NCBI GenBank assembly: GCA_013115145.1 | Contig: JAAPAO010000028.1 | Coordinates: 21,335-85,334, forward strand | Direction: 5' to 3' | DNA: 64,000 bases | Origin: Perkinsus chesapeaki | Taxonomy: Eukaryota > Perkinsozoa > Perkinsida > Perkinsidae | In this document: piece after piece, positions 45,504 through 56,733 of the stretch | Position numbering within the stretch: the stretch's first letter is position 1 | How the letters are laid out: the number at the start of each line of letters is the position of its first letter | The notes under the pieces: model-generated | Told to the model about the DNA's origin: nothing | The model's input: the letters and a program-made list of their open reading frames with translations, nothing else | The model's database searches: none | Made by a program: the position numbers and the translations under genes

Positions 45504-48500
45504 TCAGTCCATACGGACATAAAAGAGCATGTAGGCGTTCTTAGTGGCAACCTCTTCATAAGATATTGGTTCGACAACGGAATCACTACAGAAATACCTG
45601 AAGGAGGAATGACAACTACTCTTAAGATCGATTGCACATGTCCGGGCCAGGGGCGCGCTGTCCAGTTCGGGTACTCAGTCGAGTCGGGATCGGATTAGTA
45701 ATCAGTAGTTCGTGAGGGATGGGTCGAATAGCTTAATACTATGAGTTGTATATTGCTATCACCTCTTAGGCACTTTCAAGCAAGTTCTCATCGCAGACGG
45801 GGAATATCGGAGGTTATCCACCGTAATGTAAAATAACAGATTTTACTTAATAAGCTATTAAATATCATAACTAGGTGTTTAGCTATACTAATTTCAACTG
45901 CAATTAAGTGGATAAAATATCCATAATAAAAACTATTATTCCGCGTCGCTAGCTGCTGCTGTTCATCACACCATCATCTATAAAAAACGGTTGAGTGCGT
46001 GGTCAGGGAATCATCTACCCGCACAGGAATGCGTCACCCCTCCAGGGTCAACAACCGTTCCTAAGTTAGGAATTCTAACGCGCAGATCCAATGGAAATTT
46101 CGGTAGGAGACATGTCCCGAGAGCAAAAGGAAAGGTCAAACTCTCTATGAGTCCCTCAGTATCCTCACCATTGTTCCTGGCCACCATCTGGTCCATCATC
46201 TCGAGCTACATAGGCCACATAGTGTCCACTATTTAGACTGTATCCCAGATGCTCTACAACTCCCGTTAGCCGGTACCGTTGCTTACCATCTGCGGTTTCG
46301 AATGTCTTAAGGTATCTAACCAACAGTGATTTGACAACAGGCATAGCGAAGCTACCGTCAAGATGAATGCCTACAAATAGGACAAGTTATGATTCCTTCG
46401 TCGACACGCCACGAAGACGAAAAAGTCCAGCGGAAATTGTCTAATCGGCAGTCTAGTTGTAGATTTCAACACGGTAATTGCGGCAAGGACCGATCGCTGC
46501 CCCACCTGTCGAAAGATACGTAAGTGGTATCCTTCATGCCGGTGAGGTACATATCCCTCCAAATATGAACAACCAGACAGGGTGGCATCTCTGACACAAT
46601 TTCGGTACTGCGAGTACCTAGAAAGTAACCGTCACTGCGCCACGAAATTCAGGTTTCTTACAGGAAGTATCAGCCTTACATTCATCACAGTGATAGTCGG
46701 AAATGACTTCCCGATTGAGTTCTGACACAAATTCACCATCAAAAAATTCTCAAAATTTTCCCGGTGAAACATTCTCCGAAAATTCTGCTATTTTCTGGAA
46801 ATCGATTAACCGTTTCAAGTTGTTACTTGGGTTGTAAGTGGCCTTTATAAGCCAGTCCAGGTCGGATGTGCTCTCCTCCATATCCTCCGGCGGCAACAAT
46901 GCCATCTCGACATGCCGCCTTTGACACATCTCCTGCCGCATATCTATCCTGCTAGTGCTGTCGTTGACTCTAACACACTTCCAACCGACATTGCCAGCAA
47001 GCTGCAATGATGCTCTTGAATTTGGTGACACAGATCGAATCACCTGATGATCACAATTATGCCGTGCGCTATATAACAACAATTGCTACCATATTACTAC
47101 ACATTTTCCATCACGGCAATCGCATTGTTTCAATTTTCTGTTCCCGATACCACATTTCGATCTTCCCCGATTAATACAAAAAGCTGGTAAAGCTCTTTTC
47201 AAAACATTATTTCAGGCGTCATACTGAACCGTCCCTTGTCAATTTAACCACTTCACCGACTGAATTGAATGCATGCAATTTCCCTGTCTCCCAAAGAAGT
47301 ATATAAGAAATAATAAAACGGTATGATTTTGTGCAATTTTCCCCAAGCTGTCCCCATTGCCTCACCAGCTCCCGTCGCTGCCAATAGGACTCCTCATCCC
47401 ATTGAACGCCCCATTTCTCATCTACACTATCTCTATGTAGCTCAACCAGTATAGGTTCACCAGGGTGGGGATGTGCCCCTATTTTAAGCCTTAACATGTG
47501 GTCAGTGGTATTTACACGATTAACGTAACTGCAATTATCACCTAATGAGAAGGGACGTTTATTACACATCATCGCTTAGCGATAGATTCAGGAAAATAAC
47601 ATTTAATACAAAGTCTAGGAGTGTTATCATGGTACCTTATTCCCAATTACGGAAAGGCTCGTAAACTGTCATCGTAAAAGAGCCCCTTCTGTATTTAACA
47701 TTTTCCGGACGCATTCGAGGAGTACGCGACGATTGAAGGATAGGACTGTGACCTGGAGCTCTGGCGAGAATATTACATAAAATAGAATCCATTAATTTAA
47801 ACTCAAACATCTTTCGACTATTTTCAGGAAGACCATCCAAGACAGCCTCTAAAAGCACCTACAGAGTACCATCATTCAATCTTAAGGGAATAAATGAAAA
47901 ATCGGTATGAAAAGCTACCTGGGAATCATGTTGCCTGTAGGGCTCGCGCATCAGCTCCGGGCACACTTTTTTACACTGATCGAAGAAGCTCCTTATATCA
48001 GCTGGTCCCTTAGAACCATCTGACATTTGCTCGAATAGCGTTTGTAGCGTGGAGGCCAGACCTCCACTAGGCTCAGGAGCTCCATTGTCAACACCATCAA
48101 CCTGATCACTTATCAATAAGGCTTTAATGATAAAGAAGAACGATGACTGGTGAATATAATGTATACTATAGTGATATGGGATACCATAAACGAGTGGCAA
48201 TTTACTTTACATCATTTACGCCAGGACCACCCAGAACTGTATGGGAAGGAGAGATCAAACCAGCGACACCAAGAATGTCTCAGCCTTTTGGTACGAAGCC
48301 CGCTGAATATTGTATTATACCCTTTATCCCTTAGTAAGGCCCCTGAATATTGTATTATACCCTTTATCCCTTAGTNNNNNNNNNNNNNNNNNNNNNNNNN
48401 NNNNNNNNNNNNNNNNNNNNNNNNNNNNNNNNNNNNNNNNNNNNNNNNNNNNNNNNNNNNNNNNNNNNNNNNNNACCTTAGTAAGGCCCCTGAATATTGT

Positions 48501-48657
48501 ATTATACCCTTTATCCCTTAGTAAGGCCCCTGAATATTGTATTATACCGTATTACTATTCTCTTTTCAAATGGCTCCAATGATCTTAGACCTTGAGCTGC
48601 AGCTATACTGAAACATGCTGAATAATTAAAGTTATCTATACCAGCTGGAATTGGCAT
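45504..48657 (-). CDS. Ubiquitin-specific protease (USP16/45-like), interrupted by assembly gap
   Basis: Readable from high to low coordinates: a degenerate Cys box (GIDNFNYSACFSIAAAQ, about 48645-48595), an intron with 40-bp repeats and the N gap, QTLFEQM.. DIRSFFDQCKKVCPEL.. YRQHDSQ (48085-47920) joined to VLLEAVLDGL (47850), then CDECKADTSC, PPCLVVHIWR, the His box RYRLTGVVEHLGYSLNSGHYVAYVARDD (about 46290-46190), and a last exon 45597-45504 with EEVATKNAYMLFYVRMD. These match USP family order. The expected Asn-x-Gly-Asn before the Cys is not kept, so activity is doubtful though the Cys, QQDS-like box and GHY are present. Several introns between 47900 and 46600 are unresolved. Confidence 0.8.
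48300..48560. repeat. 40-bp tandem repeat with assembly gap, inside an intron
   Basis: Units containing AAGGCCCCTGAATATTGTAT and TATACCCTTTATCCCTTAG repeat every 40 bp on both sides of the N run. On the coding (minus) strand each unit contains GTATAATAC followed within 20 bases by AATATTCAG, a donor-like and an acceptor-like string. The gap probably hides further copies. Confidence 0.85.
48376..48474. other. Assembly gap (99 N)
   Basis: A run of N inside the tandem array; true length unknown. Confidence 1.
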
Positions 48658-49093
48658 AATAATATAACAGACAAGCCTACATCATCGACAGTGTCAACAA
48701 GTAGAATAAACCACCTATCTCTTTCCCCCAGGACCACAGTTCAATTAGCTAACATTCATAATCTATATCATATCTTGCGAAATGTATTTCCAACAACTCA
48801 AGCCACTACGGGTCGCTTCGCTCCGCCTTTTTCATGATGCACGTTTACACGATTTCGTCTAGTAGTGCGTCCTGTATTGTAGAAGTAGTAGTTTCGTCCT
48901 GTGGTGTATGTTTCCCTATTGTTGTACTATACAAGAACTCAAGACATATTATAATAACATCAATCGCTAGATGGGAGCATCAGGACCAGCATGCCAGTGA
49001 CGACAACATAGGGGTAGCAAAGGGGCGGCCCAACATGTCATAAATCGATAACTCGTACGAAGAAGTCAAGATCTCGCTCTTCTATCATCTGAC
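48658..49093. other. Intergenic region, no gene seen
   Basis: This lies upstream of the second USP gene and downstream of the HAD gene. Possible 5' exons or promoter of the USP; nothing specific recognised. Confidence 0.4.
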
Positions 49094-49165
49094 ATAACAA
49101 GGAATCGAACCATATACCTCCCGAAGAACAACAGTGAATTATACCACTACACCAAAGTGACTAGT
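49094..49165 (-). repeat. tRNA-like element overlapping the HAD gene end
   Basis: On the minus strand TTTGGTGTAGTGGTATAATT is an excellent tRNA box A and D-loop, and TATGGTTCGATTCC about 40 bases later an excellent box B. The acceptor strands do not pair and the anticodon stem has mismatches, so it is a tRNA-derived remnant. Its box A supplies the TAG stop codon of the HAD-family gene. Confidence 0.55.
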
Positions 49166-50765
49166 ACCATTCTCCTGAGTGAGCCCTGTAGTAACCGATG
49201 CTGCTTCCTTATCTGATCTGGCCGTGGCTTCTCAATAAACTTGAAGCTCTTCCCTATCATGACAACACACTATATCCTTCACCCTCACCATCCACTCTAC
49301 CCATGATATCATAATCACGACACGTCTGCCGTAGAGCCTCCCTCTCCGCGTAGGAATCACCAAACGAGTACACCGACGGTCGGTCCAACTTCTCCCCCGA
49401 CACTGATACGAGATGATATCTTCTCCAGCCAAGGAGGAGGAGGATGGCGGCTTACATTTCTCCCATTCACTTCGGGTTTCAAGCCACTTAGTTACCTTGT
49501 CATAAAAAGCCCTCAGCTTCCACTACCAGAAGGGCATAGTTCTCGACTGACTATTCCACCCTTACTCTGATACCGTCTCCTCCGTCATAGAATGTTTTTG
49601 CGTATTTACTTCGGGCAGATGTAATACCAAAGCTCTCAAGTGTAGGGGCGATCGATGGCAGCAAAGCACTGCTGCTGTACCTTCATATAAACGGCTTGAA
49701 TGACGATGAGAAAGATACGACCACCGACTCGACCCAGCCTTCCTCAGCGTTGGTTATTATACAAATGTCCCCGTTAAGAGAGTAACACATATCGAAGGTC
49801 TTCTGGGCCTGAATTATACCAATTAACTCTACCCTGAGTCAAAGCCCTACTATCCTCGAGATCCGATTAAGCTCATCCACTATCGAGCCATATCTGGCGG
49901 ACACCCCGCCTGGATGGGCAGCCTGAAGTTGAGTTGTTGATTGCAGTAGTGTAGAAGGATGTAGAGCTACGGACTTACATTGTGGGCGCACCAAGTACTA
50001 GGGAGGATAGTGTCATCATAATCGAAGATGAAGAGGATCTGTGGTCAGAGGAGAGAGCGGTATGAAACAGCGTCAATTACGTCTTTCGGTCGAGGAATCT
50101 TTACACCATCTTTTATAATGCACTCAATGCGCTTGTAAGAAGCTTGTCCTTCTAGAGGCTTCTCTAGCCCAACCTATGATTGACATCTCTAAAGGCCATC
50201 AATACCCCTACCTTGGTCTCCCTCTTGTTAGTAGGGGTACTAGGGTCACTGCTACTATCAGTTGATGTGGTGTCGCTGTCATCATCACATTCAACAGTCT
50301 CAAACATGGCTACTCCCCTCTTAAGCAAGAACACTTCCAGTTTAAGTGTCGATCCCTCTGGATCTGTTGTCTCCACTAAAATGAATGATAATACTAACCC
50401 CTACAGTATCTTTATCTCCTACTATATATTGCTTCATCATAATTCTCTTCCTCATCATCATCAAATCCATCCTTTACCTTCTCCCGTATCTCATCTATTC
50501 TACACTGTACCCTATTGTCCACTACAGTGTCGACACTATCCTCGCTATCTGTATCCTCCCAAGGGTCCTCCTCCTCCTCCTCGACACTAGGCAAGTCCTC
50601 CTCTTCATCCTCGCCGTCGCCGACCGCCGTCCCTTCCTCATTTTCCTCTACAATGGTAGCCAGCCTCTCTCCTACTGTGGACCAAAGACACCCATTATCA
50701 TTAGGGACATTATCTTGATCATCATCAAACCAAGGTACGAGCTTTACTGGTCGTCGGGGACGCAT
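49147..50765 (-). CDS. HAD-superfamily phosphatase-like protein
   Basis: The 5' part encodes MRPRRPVKLVPWFDDD and a long acidic segment, then KLEVFLLKRGVAMFETVECDD and IKDGVKIPRPKDV. The HAD core follows: ILFIFDYDDTILPSTW (motif I, DxDxT), GDICIITNAEEGWVE (motif II, Thr), a basic helix (KLRAFYDKVTKWLE) and VYSFGDSYAERE (a GDS-type motif IV), then KFIEKPRPDQIRKQ. HAD enzymes are mostly phosphatases using the first Asp as nucleophile. Introns are short. The exon near 50600 could belong to another gene, since joins at 50450-50380 are not fully resolved. The C-terminus ends in the tRNA-like element. Confidence 0.75.
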
Positions 50766-50886
50766 AAGGGGAAATGGAACGCAGAGTGAGACCAATGAAC
50801 AAGTTGCGCACATTCCGTCAATGGCGGAGCGAAGCGAGTCATATTTACCATTTTTCTAAGCTGCGTTGGGAGTACTACAGTAGTAG

Positions 50887-52680
50887 ATGGCGCCCACTGA
50901 GGATAACACTGTAGTTTACATCGATATCGACATTGATTCGGAGATCTCTGGTCGTGGAGCATATGGAAGAGGGGTAGAGTTCGTTTCGCAGTGCAATCTA
51001 AAGTAGGGAGAGCGATTCAACCTATCGAGTATCTTGCATGGTTCAACCTCAGATATGGCCTGAGCAGTCCCGATATCACCAAGCTTGGAGGATCTGAAAT
51101 AGCCCGACTACCCGAACTGTAAGACCGTGGCTGAGATGTGCCCTGTAGCCCTTCAACGCTTCTTAACATTATTGGTTTAGGTACTCATCCGATTTCGAAT
51201 GGTCACAGAAAGGATCGGCTATCTTTAAGGAGCCTTATGATAGGGTCACCGTAGAATTGTATGATACAAAGTCTCCCATGGCAGTAGATAACTTTATACA
51301 TCTTATAAAGGGTGACAAAGGGATATCCAAGCAGTCTGGTAATACTAGCTGACTTAGTACATAGTAGTAGTGCATTAAGTCTCGTCAATGCAATACTATA
51401 TATGGATACCAGTAAATACAACTCAAGCCTAGCCTTTATCAATCACTCAATATCATATATACCGTAGAGCTCAAAAGAAACCAGTAGCAGTGAAAGATAC
51501 TATTACCTGGCGACAGTATCAACTTCAAGTCCATGAGTATTTATACAGGCTTTGGACGTTTGTTGGCCTCGCAAGTTATCGCCGCTTAGACTATTCCGTT
51601 CCGTAAAATTAATGAAGGATTTACTTCATCCCGATCTATCCTAATTCACACTGTAAGTGTGTCCTATACCGCTCTTTCCTCAAGAACTGCCTTACTGGCC
51701 TCACATCGAGGAGCTGAACACACTTTCGAACAGCAGTCCTCCACCACAATTCATTAACTTTATCAACTGTCGATGATCTCTACTCGACCTCCAGGAAAGG
51801 AAAAAGCGCTACTTGGTGATTTTTACAGGTAAAAAATTATGGTATAAGGGCTGTCCCTTCCACCGTATAGTTAAGGACTTTGTCGCTCAAACGGGAGACA
51901 TCGTCACAGGGACTGGAGCTGCTGGGGAAAGTAAGAAGATAAAGGGGAAGAGGTGGGTTAATGGAAGTATTAACAAGGTAGTTACGGTAAGAAGTTTAAG
52001 GATGACGCTGGCGGGCTGAAGTTGAAGCATACTGCTCCTGGTGTAGTAGGAATGTGTAATACAGGTAATAGCAATTACAGTGCATCAACCGCTAAGCTTT
52101 CGTGAACATTTCATTAAATCCATAGAATATGTCAATATAATACTATTAACGTTGTCAGTACTGCTAGATGGAAATTACCCTGTATAGGTCACTGCATGTG
52201 CTGTGGTGGGATAAGTATGGTCTCTCTCTTAGGTAAAAACTCCAACACTTCACAGTTTTACATAACCTTCAAATCGACACCACAATTGGACGGGAAACAT
52301 GTCATACTTGGCCATGTGGTAATATGGGTTATCATAGGACTACAAAGGAGCTTCTATAGTTGCCTAGTCACTTGGTACCCAACCCTCTCTATCGAAGCAG
52401 CCTAGTCACTTGGTACCCAACCCTCTCTATCGAAGCAGCCTAGTCACTTGGTACCCAACCCTCTCTATTGGAGCAGCCTAGTCACTTGGTACCCAACCCT
52501 CTTCATTAGTTATTCCTTAAGCTCCATATCATCCCTCTTCAGGTAGATGGTATGGATATAGTAGATCGATTGAATGGTGAATGTTCCGGTAGTAATGATG
52601 ATGATGGTAAGCCTCGAGTTCCAGCAATGATAGCCGATTGTGGCGTAATAAAGGAAGGAAACAAGAGAACCAAAAAGTGA
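50887..52680 (+). CDS. Cyclophilin-type peptidyl-prolyl isomerase
   Basis: The exons are 50887 to about 50970, 51181-51338, 51829-51930, 51978-52064, 52233-52318 and 52543-52680. The cyclophilin fold: RVTVELYDTKSPMAVDNF, FHRIVKDFVAQTGD with the catalytic Arg, Phe and Gln present, SYGKKFKDD, HTAPGVVGMCNTGKNSNTSQFY and LDGKHVILGHV. The residue equivalent to Trp121 of cyclophilin A is Gln, as in several nuclear cyclophilins. A short acidic insert precedes the end (SNDDDGKPRV). The N-terminal exon (TVVYIDIDIDSEISGRGAYGR) fits the first strand, but its donor is not certain. Intron 52319-52542 holds a 38-bp tandem array. Confidence 0.88.
52363..52513. repeat. 38-bp tandem repeat, four copies, inside a cyclophilin intron
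   Basis: Units starting CCTAGTCACTTGGTACCC at 52363, 52401, 52439 and 52477 are nearly identical; only the last two show a few changes. Each unit has an AAGCAG acceptor-like end and a GGTACC donor-like string. The array lies between the donor at 52319 and the acceptor at 52542. Confidence 0.95.
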
Positions 52681-53130
52681 TCTGAGTTTCTGAGAATGCT
52701 GATGGCCTAGAGTTACCATCACTGGTTGGAAGCGCTGTGGAAAATAGTGGGGAGGCGCCATGGCGACCGGAATGGTCTGAAAATCGCCTTCGCCCGAATT
52801 CTCCTTCCCCGCCAGTGTATGTTCGGGAACGCCTGCATGCACACAGGTGGTTTCGATCAATCTGCTCCCATCATATCCTTGCCCTGTAATACACTCTTCT
52901 GCGCCTCATTAGTGGTTCTACCGACTATCGACTACTGCGCTATTCTTTATTATGGTACCACTTGCCTCATCGAGATCATTCAACGTGTCTAGGATGACCC
53001 GCTGAATACAGACGGAATTTGCTTTAGTGGGCCTTCCCGCTTTAAAGGCCAAGCAGCTTAATACATGTTAACTCCTTTAATACCGTATTGTGTTAAGTAG
53101 TGATAATCGATTGGTAATTCAGTTGATGAT
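52681..53130. other. Intergenic region
   Basis: Between the cyclophilin and UBL5, both on the plus strand. No feature recognised; the frame at 52726-52992 has no support. Confidence 0.5.
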
Positions 53131-53655
53131 ATGATTGAGGTAGTCTGCAACGACCGACTTGGTAAGAAGATTCGGGTCAAGTGTAATCCTGATGATACTA
53201 TCGGAGATCTTAAGAAGCTTCTAGCAGCTCAGATAGGTAAAATGGATATATGATATTAACTTATAAACCAGCGTAAATGAAGAAGTGTCTTATACTAGTT
53301 CAACTACCCATTACTGCACCACCCTCTTTGTTGTGGTTAGATTAGGATATCATTCTGACAGTTTCGGATAGTTACGGCAGTATAGGCTGTTGTCTTTGTT
53401 TCCTTCACAACTATCTTGCCTCTATTAACGGCACCATGGCATATGTAGTGTGCGTAATGATGCACTTTCCTCTCACTGTGTTCGTTGTTTGATCTTGAAG
53501 TGTGTTGTGATCACTTGTTGTCACCTCAATTGCCCTCAGGTACCCGGCCAGAGAAGATAAGAATACAGAAATGGTATACAGTCTATAAAGATCATATCAC
53601 TCTGGCCGATTATGAGATACACGATGGTATGGGGTTAGAGCTTTACTACAACTAA
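53131..53655 (+). CDS. UBL5: Ubiquitin-like protein 5 (Hub1)
   Basis: The exons are 53131-53236 and 53540-53655, joined to exactly 73 aa, the family length. The sequence is almost canonical: [32 protein letters not shown], then [14 protein letters not shown]. Hub1 is a ubiquitin-like protein that binds spliceosomal proteins non-covalently and helps use of weak splice sites. It ends in Tyr-Tyr plus one residue and lacks the Gly-Gly needed for conjugation, as is normal here. The single intron (303 nt) is long for this window. Confidence 0.98.
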
Positions 53656-53851
53656 ACAACAATTGCATCACCACCACCAATTCGAAGAATCTTGTGTTGA
53701 CAATAAATCTTCACAGTGCGTTCATGTCCTTGTTGTTGATAAGTTATAATTCTTCACCATCCCCGTTATGTTTCATGACGGTCTCCCCGCGGGTGCCCCG
53801 TCGTCGACGTTATCCCGACCACACTGGTCGTCAACTAATTCCCTAAAAAGT

Positions 53852-54932
53852 ATGGCGCCCAGTAGCTCTGGCAGTAATGCCGCTCCTCAACGGTGAGCAC
53901 ACCCCACCTACTAATCACCCTCACACTTCTCTCAGACGGGCACCGTGGAGTCTTTTAAACGAATGCACGTCTTCTTTTACCAGTCACAGCCCCATCAGGC
54001 CCTTGACAAGAAAGACATCGACGCCAGCTATGCACCACCATTCCCCCCCTGCTCCACCTAAGTCCCATCTACATGGTGTCTCCTCCGATCCCAAGTAGGA
54101 CCATCATCATCCTTGCCCCCACCCTCATTGCCATTTAGTTTTACTGCCCGCTATCGGCCCTCGTCCCCCGACATGAGACGTAACATAAGCTCTAACTCTC
54201 TAGTGTCTGCCGATAGTAGCCTCGGCGGTGGCACCAGGTTAGTTGTAACTGTCTATCCAAGATAACATCTCCTGCAGTTTCCGCTCTCCCTGGTCTTTGC
54301 GGTCGCCTACCGGCAGCCTCGCAGATGTTGGCTGTTGCCTAAGTGAATGTGATTATGACCCATTCCCGCAGCTGGTATTCGTTTACGGTAAATATCGGCT
54401 ATCCGTCCCTGTTTGCATTCGCCGTATAGGTACATTAAAACAGGGCTGCAACAACCACAAATATATGACCAACAGAGGTGAGTTGATGATGACCCGGGTT
54501 CGATCCCTGGCGGCGGCATTTTTCTGTCTCAGATGGGTGTGATGATGTTGTATTCCTTTGTAAAGGACAGACTGACGTCCGTTACCCTATGATATATGAT
54601 ACCAACTATTTCTTCCCTTATATGCTCAACATCCCAGGTGTAGGATTCAGGATTGAGGGGTACTACCTCCATCGCCTCGCCCGACCATACCGCACTTTAC
54701 CATTTTTCGTATCATCAGTGAGATTTATAAAGTATCGCCGTCGAAGATGCGCGAGCTTGATATTCTCGAGGGCTACCCTGGCAGGTTGGGAGGGGTGTAT
54801 TCTTTATAGTGCGAAAGATACGCGTATCTTTTTAGATACGAGCGATGTAGTATAGGTATTGTCCCTAGTGATATTGATGCTGTTAAACGGCATATGCCCG
54901 AAGTGTACGAAGAGGCTGCTAAGGTACAATGA
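53852..54932 (+). CDS. Gamma-glutamylcyclotransferase-like (AIG2/GGACT fold) protein
   Basis: The exons are 53852-53892, 53936-54094, 54139-54237, 54278-54387, 54430-54477, 54533-54659, 54719-54784 and 54836-54932; every phase closes to 248 aa. The first 110 residues are Ser/Pro-rich and low-complexity. The C-terminal domain has the family hallmarks: VFVYG joined to TLKQGCNNHKYM (substrate loop), PYMLNIPGVGFRIEG, EIYKVSP, and LDILEGYPGRYERC with the conserved Glu. Such enzymes cyclise gamma-glutamyl groups to 5-oxoproline. Intron 54478-54532 contains a tRNA box B and intron 54785-54835 a 24-nt core identical to one in CstF-50. Splicing past 54932 into the next gene cannot be excluded. Confidence 0.85.
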
Positions 54933-55116
54933 TTTGCGGAAAAGTTGGTATGAGATTGTTAGGTTATGCCTGAAGTCGGCCAGGCCAGTGGTGGTGGTGG
55001 TGGCAGCTCGTTGTCTGAATGCCCCTCCTCTCCGACATCCACCATCAGCAACAGAATTGTCATACATTGCCAGACGTAAGAAGGCGGCCCATTGTTGTTA
55101 TTAATATACAAGGTAC

Positions 55117-55971
55117 ATGCGTAACTTGGAAAAGAGGCCTGTTTGGAATTTTGAAGAGTTAGAATTGTACTCTAACTTTCCCCACACTACCAATCAGGAG
55201 GATGCGTATTCGACGGTAGCCTTCGTTGATGATGATGCGTGGATGGCCGAATGCCTATTTAGGACGATTCACCATGTCTGGTGAAGAAGGGTGTCACCAT
55301 AGCTGAGACCCTAGCAACTGCCGAAAGTCAACAACACTCAAAAAGTGAACCTCACCAGCTCTCACCGAGGAAGACTAGTTTAATGGCTCGTCTATGGCAA
55401 AAGACTAAGCGTAAGCATACGACTGGTGTGGCTGCTGGAAGATGTCATCTGTTCATCTCATCTATGTTGCAATATCCTATTCAACTTATAGTTCCAGTAT
55501 CGACTTCACCACGCCAGAACTCGGGCCATGGCGGCGGCGTTCGGTTCGAGCCTTTTCAACACTTGTAAAACATCATTTGAACAGTGTGTTGCTTAATAAA
55601 ATCGATCACATTTTCCTATTCATTTTATCAGTGCATATCACTTGTGCCTGTTTTTAAGAAAGGGCCACGAACTAATTGTTATTTGATATCAATTATTAAG
55701 GTGCAACTGCCAAACTAGAGTCAACCGAGGGCATTACTTCTGCTGCTGCTGCTGCCGCTCCTCCTCATCATCATCGCCCTGCAACTGCTCTACCTCTACT
55801 ACAGCCTGTCACAGAGCTTCCTAGAGATGACAAGTAAGACAAGTATGCTATTCTGTATCTTGATTCCGTCATGTTCTTAGCAATCTCCATGGTCGAAGTC
55901 TCAAGTACTTTGGCGGTGATGTCGTCAAACATGCCTCAACAGCAACAACTGGCTCGTCGTCCGATAAATAA
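55117..55971 (+). CDS. Unknown protein, 167 aa
   Basis: The exons are 55117-55215, 55263-55443, 55701-55833 and 55881-55971, all in phase. It starts MRNLEKRPVWNFEELELYS, continues with a basic segment (SLMARLWQKTKRKHTT), an Ala/His/Pro-rich linker and ends LHGRSLKYFGGDVVKHA plus a Ser/Thr-rich tail. The family is not recognised. An upstream exon may exist, since a consensus-like acceptor lies just before the Met. Confidence 0.55.
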
Positions 55972-56733
55972 TGATTTGTCTGTCCTCATTCTATTTCCCA
56001 TTATTATCATCGTGGTCCGGTGTGATATTATTATTATCGTCATCATCATATCACACACATTTGTACCATAACAACAACTGCTGCCTTTACGTATCATTTA
56101 CTTCTTTACGTAGTTCTGATATAGCAGTTTAGGTTGAAGAAGGAAGAAGAGGAGGAACACTACTCGTTTTATTATTATTGTCGTCTCATTAATCTTGCTT
56201 TGTGTTACTCACCAACAACAAGTAATCCAGCGAAGGGCCGCTTTTATTATCTTAACACTTAGATAGTCCCAATCGGACTGAAATGATCACCAGGTCAGGT
56301 TCATGGTACAGAAGATATTTCACCAGTCCAATCGTCACTTCTCCTCACTATAAGTCTAATACCTGATCTATTACTTCTTGGATATTGTGTAATAACTGTG
56401 GTATATGGCATAGAGTAGATTCACTATTACTTAGCCCATTCAGAAATACTCATCTATCATAGTTGGTGGCACCACTTGAATAACATATCCCTATCCTTTC
56501 CGTTAAAAATAATAGTAGATCATACGTAATAAATCTCAAGTCTGTGCTGCCCATGTGCACTGCCACTACACGGGCTACTTGAAATCAATTATCCCTCCAG
56601 TCCAACTTCTATAATAGTTAATAACACAACAATGAAGGACATCTCCTTTCGCAGCAGAAATGGTCCGGGGGCCAAAATCCGTCGACCGACATCAGCCGAC
56701 TGCAGCACATCTCATTATTATCACTGCTACTAC
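55972..56733. other. Convergent intergenic region, no gene seen
   Basis: A/T-rich DNA between the unknown plus-strand gene and the 3' end of RPL11. No element recognised. Confidence 0.6.

Noticed and set aside
49094-49165. Functional tRNA gene (minus strand)
   Set aside because: Boxes A and B are excellent but the acceptor strands do not pair and the anticodon stem has mismatches; treated as a tRNA-derived remnant.
54595-54855. Read-through frame YYLHRLARPYRTLP and beyond
   Set aside because: Removing 54660-54718 and 54785-54835 as introns restores the cyclotransferase-family sequence.
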